A DNA stretch of 39,459 nt from Anaerolineales bacterium (GTDB taxonomy: Bacteria > Chloroflexota > Anaerolineae > Anaerolineales > UBA6663). Made by a program: the position numbers and the translations under genes. Below the pieces are notes generated by a model. That model did no database searches, was not told the DNA's origin, and saw only the letters and a program-made list of their open reading frames with translations. Shown here piece after piece: positions 16,188 through 24,437 of this stretch (position 1 is its first letter; every line of letters begins with the position of its first letter). The stretch covers positions 1 through 39,459 of the forward strand of contig JADZEK010000161.1 in assembly GCA_020850595.1 (NCBI GenBank), in the 5' to 3' direction.

Positions 16188-18596
16188 TCAGGGTGAGCCA
16201 GGCGCCGGCCGGCTTGCCGGCGTTGGCTGAGTTTCGCGCGCGGCCGGCGGCGGCCGGTGCTCCAACAACGCTGCCAGTACCCGTTCGGGTGTCATCGGCA
16301 GCGTGGTGAGGCGCACGCCGACTGCATCGTAAATGGCGTTGGCCACCGCCGCCGCCGTGGGCGTGCCGCCCATTTCGCCGACGCCCTTGGCGCCGTACGG
16401 CCCGCCCGGGTCGTCGGTCTCGACGATGATGGTTTCCAGCACGGGCATATCGGCGCTGGTGAACAGCCGGTAGTCGAGAAAATCGGGGTTGAGCACGCGG
16501 CCGTCCTTCACCAGTAGTTCTTCGGTCAGGGCATAGCCCAACCCCATCTGCGCGCCGCCTTCAATTTGCCCTTCGACCGCCATGGGGTTGATGGCGCGGC
16601 CGACGTCGTTGGCGCACACCAGCCGCAGCACGCGCACGTGCCCGGTTTCGGTGTCTACCTCCACCTCGGCCATCTGCGCGCCAAAACCGTAGGTCGCCGA
16701 GATGTTGCCCTTGTAGGTGTCTTTGTCCACCAACTGGGTCGGCGGGTCATACCAGCCTTCGCCGCTCACGATCTGCCCGCCCTCGCGGAAGTGCCGCGCC
16801 CGGGCCACGCGGCTGAGTTGAACGCGCGCCTCGGGCCGCCCGCGCACGCCAATGTGCCCGTCCAGCGCCAGCAAATCCTGTGGATCGGCCTGGAGCATTT
16901 CGGCCGCCGTCTCGAACAACTGGCGCCGGGCGTCCAGCGCGGCGCGGTGGGCGGCATTGCCGGCGATGAAGGTCGTGCGGCTGGCATGCACGCCCACGTC
17001 CCAGGGCTTGACGTCGGTATCGCTATTGTGGACGGCCACGTCGGTGGCCTGCACGCCGAGCACTTCGGCCACGATCTGGGCCAACGCCGTTTCGGAACCC
17101 TGGCCGATTTCGGTGCTGCCGGTGATGAGCGTGACGCGGCCGAAGTCGTTGACTTTGACGCTGGCGCCGCAGCCATCGCTGCGGTAGATGCGCGCGCCGC
17201 CGCCGACGTTGAGCGTGGCCGCAAAGCCGGTGCCGCGCTTCAGCGCCGCCGCCCGCGCGGGCGCGCTCAGGCCGGCGCGGCCCGGCTGAGTGGGGCGTGC
17301 GCCGTTGCCCGCCGCCGCCGCGGGAGCTGCTGGGCCGGCCTCGGCCGCGTCGCTGCGGTCGGCGCGCGCCGCCACGGCTGCCAGGCACTCCCGCAAACCG
17401 CAACTGGTGATCTTGAGGCCCTGCGGCGTTTCCTCATTTGGGCGGTTGGCGTTGCGCAGGCGAAATTCCACCGGGTCCAGGCGCAGGGCCTCGGCCAGGC
17501 GGTCCATGAGTGTCTCCACAAAAAAGGTGGATTGGGGGTTGCCATAGCCGCGGACGGCCCCGGTGATGGGGTTGTTGGTGTACACGCAGTCGGCCGCAAA
17601 GCGGGCGTGCGGCACACGGTACAGCGAAGCGGTGGTCTCCATCATGACCAGCGGCGTGACACTGCCCCAGGAGACATACGCGCCGATGTCCAGCAGCGCA
17701 TATACGTCGCGGAAGGTCAGGCGGCCGTCGGCGCGCGCCCCCGCCCGCGCCCGCACGCGCGCCGGTTGGCGCATGGGCGCGGCCAAAAACTCCTCGACTC
17801 GCGAGAACGCGATGCGCACTGGCTGCCCGGCCTTACGCGCCAGGAGGGCGGCGATCGGCTCGAAGGGGTAGATATCCAGACCGCGGCCAAAGGCGCCGCC
17901 GATGGCCGTCTGAACGATGCGGATCTGGCTGCCGTCGAGGCCGAGCGCCTCGGCCAGGTCGCGCTGCAAGAGAAAGGGGATTTGGGTGGTGCTGTAGAGC
18001 GTCAGCCGGCCGTGATGGTCGAAGCTGGCGATGACGACGCTGGTTTCCAGGGCCGCATGCGCCACGTAGGGCAGGTCGTAGTCGGCCGCGACGACGACAT
18101 CGCTCTCGGCCTCACCCTGGGCCAGGTCGCCGTGGCTGTAACGAAAGGCGGAAAACAGATTGCTATCGCGCTCGGCGTGCAGGCGGGGCGCATCGGGCGC
18201 CAGCGCCGCCTGCGCGTCGAACACCGGCGTGAGCGGTTCGTAGTCCACGCGGATTAGCTCGAGCGCTTCGGCGGCCGTGTCGGCGTCAGTCGCGGCCACC
18301 GCGGCCACTTCGTCGCGCAGGCTGCGCACCACCTCGCCCTTGAGCGGGGTGTTGTCCTTACCGTAGCCGAAGCGCGTCGGGGGGTTATCGGCCGCGGTGA
18401 CGATGGCCTTGACGCCGGGCAGTTGCGCGGCGCGCGAGACATCTACCGTGAGCACGCGGGCGTGGGGGTAGCGGGCGTACAGGATGCGCCCGTGCAGCAT
18501 GCCCGGCAGGCGCACGTCGTGGCCGTAGGCTGCCCGCCCGGTGGCCTTGTCGGGCGCGTCTAGTTTGGGCAGACGCCGGCCCACCACGGCGGCCAT
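16188..18596 (-). CDS. Molybdenum hydroxylase, large (Mo-cofactor) subunit
   Basis: An 802-aa xanthine-dehydrogenase-family catalytic subunit. Molybdopterin-binding segments are visible: GGAFGRGLD, VRGYGNPQ, GSTEIGQGSETALAQ and the C-terminal GAKGVGEMGGTP carrying the conserved active-site Glu. The start is ATG 18596, sharing one base with the stop of the 2Fe-2S subunit gene; a longer frame upstream would overlap that gene. A low-complexity Ala/Pro/Gly-rich insert of about 40 residues lies in the middle, just before FAATLNVGGG. The family hydroxylates carbon next to a ring nitrogen with water as oxygen donor. In the anaerobic indoleacetate pathway a Mo enzyme makes the 2-oxo-indole; this enzyme would do the same on indoleacetyl-CoA or indoleacetate. 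Family members acting on 4-hydroxybenzoyl-CoA or purines are alternatives. Confidence 0.87.
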   Translation of the reverse strand: MAAVVGRRLPKLDAPDKATGRAAYGHDVRLPGMLHGRILYARYPHARVLTVDVSRAAQLPGVKAIVTAADNPPTRFGYGKDNTPLKGEVVRSLRDEVAAVAATDADTAAEALELIRVDYEPLTPVFDAQAALAPDAPRLHAERDSNLFSAFRYSHGDLAQGEAESDVVVAADYDLPYVAHAALETSVVIASFDHHGRLTLYSTTQIPFLLQRDLAEALGLDGSQIRIVQTAIGGAFGRGLDIYPFEPIAALLARKAGQPVRIAFSRVEEFLAAPMRQPARVRARAGARADGRLTFRDVYALLDIGAYVSWGSVTPLVMMETTASLYRVPHARFAADCVYTNNPITGAVRGYGNPQSTFFVETLMDRLAEALRLDPVEFRLRNANRPNEETPQGLKITSCGLRECLAAVAARADRSDAAEAGPAAPAAAAGNGARPTQPGRAGLSAPARAAALKRGTGFAATLNVGGGARIYRSDGCGASVKVNDFGRVTLITGSTEIGQGSETALAQIVAEVLGVQATDVAVHNSDTDVKPWDVGVHASRTTFIAGNAAHRAALDARRQLFETAAEMLQADPQDLLALDGHIGVRGRPEARVQLSRVARARHFREGGQIVSGEGWYDPPTQLVDKDTYKGNISATYGFGAQMAEVEVDTETGHVRVLRLVCANDVGRAINPMAVEGQIEGGAQMGLGYALTEELLVKDGRVLNPDFLDYRLFTSADMPVLETIIVETDDPGGPYGAKGVGEMGGTPTAAAVANAIYDAVGVRLTTLPMTPERVLAALLEHRPPPAARETQPTPASRPAPGSP

Positions 18597-19066
18597 CAGG
18601 CGGACATCTCCGCGGCCACCAGGACGGCTTCGACGATCTTCTGATAGCCGGTGCAGCGACACAGGTTGCCGGCCAACGCGCGCCGGACTTGCGGCTCGCT
18701 GGGGCGCGGGTTCTCGTTCAGCAGCGCCACGGCCGCCATGACCATGCCGGGGGTGCAGAAGCCGCATTGGATGCCGCCCTTGTCAACCAGCGCCTGCTGC
18801 ACGGCGTGCATGACGGGGCCGTCGGCCACGGCCTCCACGGTAAGCACCTGGGCGTCCTGGCAGTCGAGCGCCAACACCAGGCAGGCGGTGACCGGCTGGC
18901 CGTTCAGCATTACCGTGCAGGCCCCGCAGTCACCCGAGTCGCAGCCGCGATGGGCGCCGCGCAGATTCAGCGGCCCGCGCAGCACGTCGAGCAGCGTTTG
19001 GCGCGGTTCGACCAGCACGGCCTGCGCCTGCCCGTTGACGGTGAAGGTGAGGTGATGGAAGGTCAT
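18596..19066 (-). CDS. Molybdenum hydroxylase, 2Fe-2S subunit
   Basis: A 156-aa small subunit with all eight iron-sulfur cysteines in the standard patterns: GCDSGDCGACTV with a further Cys in TACLVLA for the plant-type cluster, and CGFCTPG plus CRCTGY for the second cluster. It carries electrons from the molybdenum centre to FAD. The gene ends on the first base of the large-subunit start and begins one base after the FAD-subunit stop, so the three subunits are made together. Length and motifs are those of the CoxS/HcrC group. Confidence 0.92.
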   Translation of the reverse strand: MTFHHLTFTVNGQAQAVLVEPRQTLLDVLRGPLNLRGAHRGCDSGDCGACTVMLNGQPVTACLVLALDCQDAQVLTVEAVADGPVMHAVQQALVDKGGIQCGFCTPGMVMAAVALLNENPRPSEPQVRRALAGNLCRCTGYQKIVEAVLVAAEMSA

Positions 19067-19067
19067 G

Positions 19068-19916
19068 TCAGGCGGCCTCCGCCAGCGCCAGCAATCCCCG
19101 GCGTGTCAGGGTCGTCACCATCCGGCGGCGATACCAGGCCGAGCCGCGCACGTCATCTATGGGCTGGGCGGCCTCGGCGGCCAGGTCGGCGGCCTGCGCG
19201 ATGCGCTCGGGCGTCAGGCGCTCGCCCAGCAAGACGTCCTCGGCGCGGCGCGCGCGCCGAGGCGTCGGCCCCACCGCGCCCAGGACGATGCGCGCGCGCC
19301 GGCAGCGCTCGCCCTCCAGTTGCAGAGCCAGCCCGACGCCCACGACGGCAATATCCATGCAGGCCCGTGGCGCCAGCTTGAGGTAGGTAGACGGCCCGGC
19401 GGCGGGCGCGATCCGCACCGCGGTCAGCAATTCGCCGGGGAGCAGGGCGGTCTGCCCCGGCCCGGTGAAGAAGTCTTCGAGCGGCGCCTCGCGCTCACCC
19501 TGCGGTCCGGCGATCAGGCCGACGGCCTCCAGCGCGATGAGGATCGGCGCCAGGTCGGCAGACGGAGCGGCATTGCACAAGTTGCCGCCGAGGGTTGCCA
19601 GGTTGCGGATTTGGACCGACGCCATGGTGCCCGCGGCGGCGGCGACGGACGGCAGGCGCGCACGAAGCTGGGGCGAGGCGTGCAGGTCCGTCAGCGTGGT
19701 CAGCGCGCCCAGGGTCACGTGAGAATTGACGGTCTGGCCGCGCAGCGCGGGCAGGCGCTTGAGGTTGACGACCGCCGGCGGGGCGATGCGCCCGGCCTTC
19801 AGCTTCAGCAGCAGGTCGGTGCCGCCCGCGATCACACGCGCCGCGCCGCCATAGTCGGCCAGCACCGTGAGCGCCTCCGGCAGGCTGTGGGGGGCGTAGT
19901 ACTCAAACGGTTGCAT
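19068..19916 (-). CDS. Molybdenum hydroxylase, FAD subunit
   Basis: A 282-aa CoxM-type FAD-binding subunit with VIAGGTDLLLKLKAG (about 30-45) and ATLGGNLCNAAPSAD (about 105-119), the two flavin pyrophosphate-binding stretches. It lacks the extra cysteine-rich loop that carries a 4Fe-4S cluster in 4-hydroxybenzoyl-CoA reductase. That argues for hydroxylation of substrate and against a reductive dehydroxylase role. The natural electron acceptor is unknown (NAD or a quinone/flavoprotein). Its ATG lies inside the end of iorB (14-bp overlap), tying the hydroxylase to the pyruvate oxidoreductase genes. Confidence 0.9.
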   Translation of the reverse strand: MQPFEYYAPHSLPEALTVLADYGGAARVIAGGTDLLLKLKAGRIAPPAVVNLKRLPALRGQTVNSHVTLGALTTLTDLHASPQLRARLPSVAAAAGTMASVQIRNLATLGGNLCNAAPSADLAPILIALEAVGLIAGPQGEREAPLEDFFTGPGQTALLPGELLTAVRIAPAAGPSTYLKLAPRACMDIAVVGVGLALQLEGERCRRARIVLGAVGPTPRRARRAEDVLLGERLTPERIAQAADLAAEAAQPIDDVRGSAWYRRRMVTTLTRRGLLALAEAA

Positions 19917-20451
19917 GCTGAGCCGCGCCTGCCTCCAGGCCCTGCCAGTTGGCGGCCACGGCCCACTGCGGGCCGAGCAGTTGCACCGCCTCTTTCAGGC
20001 TCGCCAGTTCCAGCCCCAGGCCGTTGGCGGCCGCAAAGCCGAGCAGCACCAGGTTGATCGGGGCCGACGCTCCCAGCGCCTGAGCCGCGGCGCTCGCGTC
20101 CAGGCAGTAGACGCCGATGCCCAGGTCGGCCAGGCGGGCGTTGAGCGCCGCCGCCAGGGGCGCCGGCGCGTTGACGTAGACCCGGCCGCCCGCGCGCACG
20201 AACGACAGGTTGCGCACGGCTTCCTGCCGGTCGAAGGCGATCAGGGCCTCGGCTGTCCCGCGGCGAATCAGCGGCGCCTGGCTGCCGCCGATCTTCAAGT
20301 GCGAGATGACGCTGCCGCCGCGCTGGCTCATGCCGTGGTTCTCCGAGGCCATGATCGGCAGGCCGCCGAGCAGCCCGGCCTGCGCCAGCACCTTGGTGGC
20401 ATAGATGACTCCCTGGCCGCCGATGCCGGCGAGCACGAACTTCAGCGCCAT
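19903..20451 (-). CDS. iorB: Indolepyruvate ferredoxin oxidoreductase, beta subunit
   Basis: A 182-aa gamma-domain-type subunit of 2-oxoacid:ferredoxin oxidoreductases, beginning MALKFVLAGIGGQGVIYAT, with the family motif GGQG followed by ASENHGMSQRGGSV. ATG 20451 is preferred for spacing from GGGATGG; ATG 20460 adds three residues. It partners IorA. Together they decarboxylate arylpyruvates oxidatively, forming arylacetyl-CoA and reduced ferredoxin. The gene starts 13 bp after iorA and overlaps the FAD-subunit gene. Confidence 0.9.
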   Translation of the reverse strand: MALKFVLAGIGGQGVIYATKVLAQAGLLGGLPIMASENHGMSQRGGSVISHLKIGGSQAPLIRRGTAEALIAFDRQEAVRNLSFVRAGGRVYVNAPAPLAAALNARLADLGIGVYCLDASAAAQALGASAPINLVLLGFAAANGLGLELASLKEAVQLLGPQWAVAANWQGLEAGAAQHATV

Positions 20452-20464
20452 ACCCACCATCCCA

Positions 20465-22390
20465 TCACGGCATTTCGCCGGCGACCAGATCGCCGGCCAA
20501 CAGGCCGTCGGCAACGAGCTTCGGCACGATAAAGCCTTTATAGCAGGCGTCTATACACTGCCCGCAGTCTACGCAAATGGCGTAATCAATGTCTACCCGC
20601 GAGCGGTCGGCGCTCAGCACCAGCGCCGGGCACTCAAAGGCTTCGACGCAGTAGCGGCAGCCGTCACACTCGGCCGTGATGATCACCGGCACTGGGTTGG
20701 CTTTCACCGGCTCGGCGTCGTACAAGATGCACGGCCGGTCGGCGATGATGACGGCCGGGCCGCCGGCAGGTTCGCGGGTGTAGGCCTCGGCTTCGCGCAG
20801 CAGCGCCGCAAACGGCTCCTGATCGTAGGGGTCGGCGCTGCGCACGAACCGGATGCCGCAGCCGTGCACCAGGTCGGCGATAGACACACGCGTGGCCTGG
20901 CCTCCGTCGGCGGTGTAATCATTGGCCGCCGTGGGCTGCGCGCCGGTCATGGCCGTCGTGTGGTTGTCCAGGATCAGCAAGATGAAGCGGGCCTGGGTGT
21001 GGACGGCATTGATCAGCGGAACCAGGCCGGAGTGCAGGAAGGTAGAGTCGCCGATCGAGGCAATGATGGGGCGCTGGTCGCCGGTGAGTTGGGCCGCGTG
21101 ATAGAAGCCGGTGGCCATGGTGATTGAAGCCCCCATGTCCACGCAGGTATCCACGGCGCGCAGGTTGGTGCCCAGGGTGTAGCAGCCGATGTCGCCTGGG
21201 TAGATGGCGTTTGGCCCAAAAGTGTGCTTGACGGTGAAAAAAGCCGAGCGGTGCGAGCAGCCGGGGCACAGCTTGGGGCGCCGTGGGGCCAGCTTCAGCG
21301 ATTGGACCAGCGCGGCCAGTGCTTCGTCGGCGGCCGGGAGCGCCACCGCGTAGCCGGCCCGCGTCAGGGCCTGGGTCAGCCCGGCGGCGATCACCTCGGG
21401 CGTATATTCGCCCGCGGCGGGCAGCGCCCCATCCAGCCGCCCGCTGACGCGCGTCCGGTCTGGAATTTGCAGCTCGATGCAGGCGTCTGGCTCCTCGATG
21501 ACCAGGACGTGTTCGCACCCGGCGATGAAGTCCATCACGCGCCGGCGCGGCAGGGGGTAGGGGGTGCCGAGTTTGAGCACCGGGACGCTCACGCCTAATT
21601 CCGACAGCGCCTCACAGGTGGTGGCATAAGCCGCGCCGCTGGCGATCACGCCCAGCGCCGGGCGCGCGCCCTCCGCCCGGGGCGGGTCGGCAAAGTTGAG
21701 CGGCGACTGCTCAAACTCGGCTTCCAGGTCGGCCAGTTTCGCGTTGAGCTCGTGATGCAGCTTTAAGCGGAAAGCCGGCGTCGCCGCCCACCGCGGCGGG
21801 TCTTTGCGGAACCCGCGCGCACCGGCCGCGGCTTGCGGCGGGCCGCCGATCTCATCGGCGAAGGCGATACTTTGAACGGCGTGGCAGACCCGCGTGGTCG
21901 GCCGCAGGATGACCGGCAGCCGGTAGCGTTCTGACAGCTCAAAGGCCAGCGCGGTCATGGCCAGGGCCTCGGCGGGCGTCGCCGGATCAAGCACCGGCAG
22001 CTTGGCGGCCAGGGCCAGCAAGCGCGAATCCTGCTCGGTCTGCGAGGACAGCGGGCCGGGGTCATCGCAGACGACGACGACGAAGCCGCCCACCAAACCG
22101 GTGTAGGCGGCGCTGAAGAGCGGGTCGGCCGCGACGTTCAGCCCGACCTGCTTCATGGCCGTCGCCGCGCGCAGGCCGCTCCAACTGGCGGCCAACGCCA
22201 CCTCGAACGCGACCTTCTCGCTCGCGCTCCACTCCGTGTAGACCTGGCGCCCGCTGAGCGTCTTGAACTTGACTACCCCGGCCAGGATTTCGGAACTGGG
22301 TGTGCCCGGATAGGCCGTGGCGACCTGGCAGCCGTGATGGACCAGGCCCAGCGCGATGGCTTCGTTGCCAAGCAGAAGTCGATCAGGCAT
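20465..22390 (-). CDS. iorA: Indolepyruvate ferredoxin oxidoreductase, alpha subunit
   Basis: A 641-aa IorA. The N-terminal domain has ATAYPGTPSSEI (about 24-35); the thiamine-diphosphate site is GDSTFLHSGL followed by ILDNHTTAMTG (about 440-490); the C-terminus carries eight cysteines in two CxxCxxC-type groups (CDGCRYC and CVDCGQC) for two 4Fe-4S clusters. It oxidises indolepyruvate, and usually phenylpyruvate too, to the acetyl-CoA thioester with ferredoxin as acceptor, and is oxygen-sensitive. In this operon it removes the need for an indoleacetate-CoA ligase, none of which is present. Its reduced ferredoxin could feed the benzoyl-CoA-reductase-type enzyme encoded at 25884-30118. It follows trpB2 after an 81-bp gap with a strong hairpin. 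Confidence 0.94.
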   Translation of the reverse strand: MPDRLLLGNEAIALGLVHHGCQVATAYPGTPSSEILAGVVKFKTLSGRQVYTEWSASEKVAFEVALAASWSGLRAATAMKQVGLNVAADPLFSAAYTGLVGGFVVVVCDDPGPLSSQTEQDSRLLALAAKLPVLDPATPAEALAMTALAFELSERYRLPVILRPTTRVCHAVQSIAFADEIGGPPQAAAGARGFRKDPPRWAATPAFRLKLHHELNAKLADLEAEFEQSPLNFADPPRAEGARPALGVIASGAAYATTCEALSELGVSVPVLKLGTPYPLPRRRVMDFIAGCEHVLVIEEPDACIELQIPDRTRVSGRLDGALPAAGEYTPEVIAAGLTQALTRAGYAVALPAADEALAALVQSLKLAPRRPKLCPGCSHRSAFFTVKHTFGPNAIYPGDIGCYTLGTNLRAVDTCVDMGASITMATGFYHAAQLTGDQRPIIASIGDSTFLHSGLVPLINAVHTQARFILLILDNHTTAMTGAQPTAANDYTADGGQATRVSIADLVHGCGIRFVRSADPYDQEPFAALLREAEAYTREPAGGPAVIIADRPCILYDAEPVKANPVPVIITAECDGCRYCVEAFECPALVLSADRSRVDIDYAICVDCGQCIDACYKGFIVPKLVADGLLAGDLVAGEMP

Positions 22391-22418
22391 GCACGCTAAC
22401 CTTTACCCAGGTCTGGCG

Positions 22419-22452
22419 CGGAGGCGGCCGGCCGCTCACCCGGCCGCCTCCG
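22419..22452 (-). promoter_or_regulatory. Perfect 13-bp hairpin between trpB2 and iorA
   Basis: 22419-22431 pairs without mismatch with 22440-22452 around an 8-nt loop. On the minus strand no T-run follows, so it is not a classical terminator. In the middle of an operon it may be a stabilising or processing hairpin that sets iorA expression apart from trpB2. Confidence 0.5.
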
Positions 22453-22471
22453 TTTCCAGTTTCTCTCCGGC

Positions 22472-23839
22472 TTACACACTCACCTTCGGCAAGTGCGTCA
22501 TGGCCTCGGCGATGGCCTCGGCCGGATACTCGTAGTCCTTCAACTCACCGCGGTGATACTGGTCGTAGGCCATCAGGTCAAAGTGGCCGTGCCCAGACAG
22601 GTTGAAGGCGATGACCTTCTTCTCGCCGGTCAGCTTGCACTTGAGGGCCTCGTCAATCGCCACGCGCACGGCGTGGGCGCTCTCGGGCGCGGGGATGATG
22701 CCTTCCGCCTTAGAGAACTGCACCGCCGCCGCGAAGGTCTCCAGTTGCTTGACGGCGCGGGCCTCGATGTCGCCGTGGTCTACCAGAGCACTGACCGACG
22801 GGGCCATGCCGTGATAGCGCAGGCCGCCGGCGTGGATGCTGGGTGGGATGAAGGTATGGCCCAGGGTGTGCATCTTGACCACCGGGGCGGTGGCGGCCGT
22901 ATCGCCGTAGTCGAAGGTGTAGGCGCCCCGGGTCAGGCTGGGGCAAGAAGCCGGCTCGACGGCGATGATCTTGGCGCGCTGGCCCTCGGTCAGGTTCTTC
23001 CACAGGAAGGGGTAGGCGAAGCCGGCGAAGTTGCTGCCGCCGCCGGCGCAGCCGATGATGAAGTCGGGGTATTCGCCGGCCATTTCCATCTGCTCGAGCG
23101 TCTCCAGCCCGATGACGCTCTGGTGCATGAGCACGTGGCCGAGCACCGAACCAAGCGAGTACTTCTTAGCCCCGCCGGAAGTGGCCGCGACTTCCACTGC
23201 TTCGGAGATCGCCAGCCCCAGGCTGCCGGGGGAGTTGGGGTCCTGCTCCAGCGCGGCGCGGCCGGCGTGAGTGCGGTCGCTGGGGCTGGCATACACGTCG
23301 GCCCCGAAGTTCTCCATGATGATGCGGCGGTAGGGCTTCTGGTGGTAGCTGACCTTGACCATGTAGATTTCCAGGTCAATATCGAAGAAGTTGCAGGCCA
23401 TGGCCAGGGCGCTGCCCCACTGGCCCGCGCCGGTCTCGGTGGTCAGCGCCTTGGTGCCCGCTTCTTTGTTAAAGAAGGCCTGCGGCACGGCCGTGTTGGG
23501 CTTGTGCGACCCGACCGGCGACACGCCTTCGTACTTGTAGTAGATGTGCGCCGGGGTATCCAGCGCCTGTTCCAGCCGCACGGCGCGCATCAGCGGGGTA
23601 GGGCGCCAGAGTTTGTAGATCTCGCGCACTGGTTCGGGGATCTCGATCCAACGCTCCGGGCTGATCTCCTGCAGGATCAGGCTCATCGGGAACAGCACGC
23701 TCAGAAAGTCGGGCGTCACCGGCTCCAGCGTGCCGGGGTGCAGCACCGGCTGGGGCGGCACCGGCAGGTCGGCGTTGATGTTGTACCAGGCCTTGGGCAG
23801 GCGGCTCTCGTCTAGCAGGAACTTGTGTTGGGGGCTCAT
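22472..23839 (-). CDS. trpB: TrpB2-type tryptophan synthase beta chain
   Basis: A 455-aa PLP enzyme of the TrpB2 group, longer than the roughly 400-aa TrpB1. K113 in VGSHKPNTA is the PLP lysine, [12 protein letters not shown] and the phosphate-binding [12 protein letters not shown] are intact. TrpB2 enzymes join indole with serine or phosphoserine to form tryptophan without TrpA. No other trp biosynthesis gene lies here, and the operon degrades aromatics, so a scavenging role (indole to tryptophan to indolepyruvate) is more likely than biosynthesis. A lyase or deaminase side reaction cannot be excluded. AGGAGG lies 7 nt before ATG 23839 and overlaps the stop of the possible 33-codon ORF. Confidence 0.9.
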   Translation of the reverse strand: MSPQHKFLLDESRLPKAWYNINADLPVPPQPVLHPGTLEPVTPDFLSVLFPMSLILQEISPERWIEIPEPVREIYKLWRPTPLMRAVRLEQALDTPAHIYYKYEGVSPVGSHKPNTAVPQAFFNKEAGTKALTTETGAGQWGSALAMACNFFDIDLEIYMVKVSYHQKPYRRIIMENFGADVYASPSDRTHAGRAALEQDPNSPGSLGLAISEAVEVAATSGGAKKYSLGSVLGHVLMHQSVIGLETLEQMEMAGEYPDFIIGCAGGGSNFAGFAYPFLWKNLTEGQRAKIIAVEPASCPSLTRGAYTFDYGDTAATAPVVKMHTLGHTFIPPSIHAGGLRYHGMAPSVSALVDHGDIEARAVKQLETFAAAVQFSKAEGIIPAPESAHAVRVAIDEALKCKLTGEKKVIAFNLSGHGHFDLMAYDQYHRGELKDYEYPAEAIAEAMTHLPKVSV

Positions 23840-23848
23840 GCACTCCTC

Positions 23849-23950
23849 CTAATGGTCGGGCGGTGTTCGGGTCGGCACGGACAGGTTGCGCCCCACGCCG
23901 TGGGGCAGGGTAACGCGGACGTAAGTCTGGGGCGCCAGCCTCCTATTCAT
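23849..23950 (-). CDS. Possible 33-aa leader ORF before trpB2
   Basis: ATG 23950 to TAG 23849 encodes 33 residues beginning MNRRLAPQTYVRVTLPH. The TAG overlaps the AGGAGG of trpB2, an arrangement that would couple translation. Only a weak AGAAG precedes the ATG, and a 7-bp hairpin (23890-23906) lies inside. The peptide has no tryptophan, so it is not a Trp attenuator. It may be chance. Confidence 0.28.
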   Translation of the reverse strand: MNRRLAPQTYVRVTLPHGVGRNLSVPTRTPPDH

Positions 23951-23975
23951 TCGCAAGCTTCTGTCGCGCTTGGTT

Positions 23976-24281
23976 TCAGGCGCGCGGCCGAGTGTACAGG
24001 GTGACGTACTGTCGGCAAATGACGAGACGGCAGTCGGCGCATTCTGGGCCGATCTCTTCCGGCTCGATGGTCTCTTGCAGCACTTCGAACCCCAGCGAAG
24101 TGTACAACTCGACGTACTCGGCCAAACGCGCTCCGTCGGCCACGAAGCGCCGCTGCCAGCCTTCGGCGGCCAGGCGCGCGTTGCCCGGCTGCTCAGCTTC
24201 GGGCAAATGCGGCGTGGGGTGCTCGACGTGGCAGGGCGCCTCATCCATGGGTAGCATGGCTTGCCGGTGGAAATCGGTCAT
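23976..24281 (-). CDS. Conserved-looking 101-aa protein, CxxC-containing, unknown
   Basis: A 101-aa protein of unknown function starting MTDFHRQAMLPMDEAPCHVE. ATG 24281 has TAGGAG 8 nt upstream, a strong ribosome-binding site. The N-terminal third is Pro/His/Glu-rich; residues about 40-70 form a predicted alpha/beta unit (YVELYTSLGFEVLQE); the end has CADCRLVICRQYVTLYTRP with three closely spaced cysteines. CxxC plus nearby Cys and His suggests metal binding. It lies between paaX and trpB2, downstream of an attenuator-like hairpin, and may be the first gene of the catabolic operon. I do not recognise the family. Confidence 0.65.
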   Translation of the reverse strand: MTDFHRQAMLPMDEAPCHVEHPTPHLPEAEQPGNARLAAEGWQRRFVADGARLAEYVELYTSLGFEVLQETIEPEEIGPECADCRLVICRQYVTLYTRPRA

Positions 24282-24327
24282 TGGAAACTCCTAGTAAAGC
24301 GAGTTTTCAGGCCAAGCTTATCGGAAT

Positions 24328-24356
24328 AAAAAGAGCCAGTATGTTGCGACTGGCTC
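24328..24356 (-). terminator. Intrinsic terminator/attenuator between paaX and the catabolic operon
   Basis: GAGCCAGT (24333-24340) pairs with ACTGGCTC (24349-24356) around an 8-nt loop, followed on the minus strand by TTTTTATT. It lies 80 nt after the paaX stop and 47 nt before the next start codon. The GAGCCAG stem recurs at 31272-31302 and 33009-33046. Confidence 0.75.
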
Positions 24357-24437
24357 AGTCTGGTTTCCTGCGTTCGGGTGCTTGTCGGATCAGGCTGCGG
24401 CGCCACCAGATTGGCTCCATCCCTCCCGCGCTTGCGG

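Noticed and set aside
16566..18257. Long plus-strand ORF opposite the Mo subunit (also 9097-10212 and 22493-23815)
   Set aside because: These are antisense shadows of high-GC genes: low-complexity His/Gly/Arg-rich translations, no ribosome-binding sites, no family motifs, and the minus-strand genes have clear catalytic residues.
18596..19916. 4-Hydroxybenzoyl-CoA reductase (HcrABC)
   Set aside because: The FAD subunit lacks the cysteine-bearing insert for the extra 4Fe-4S cluster, and the operon context asks for a hydroxylase.
24390..24420. T-box-like string GGTGGCGCCGCA before a terminator hairpin, with a tRNA-Leu-like element elsewhere
   Set aside because: The conserved T-box core needs GGTGGNACCGCG and a long stem I; only about 60 nt lie upstream after the paaX stop and the hairpin does not pair with it.
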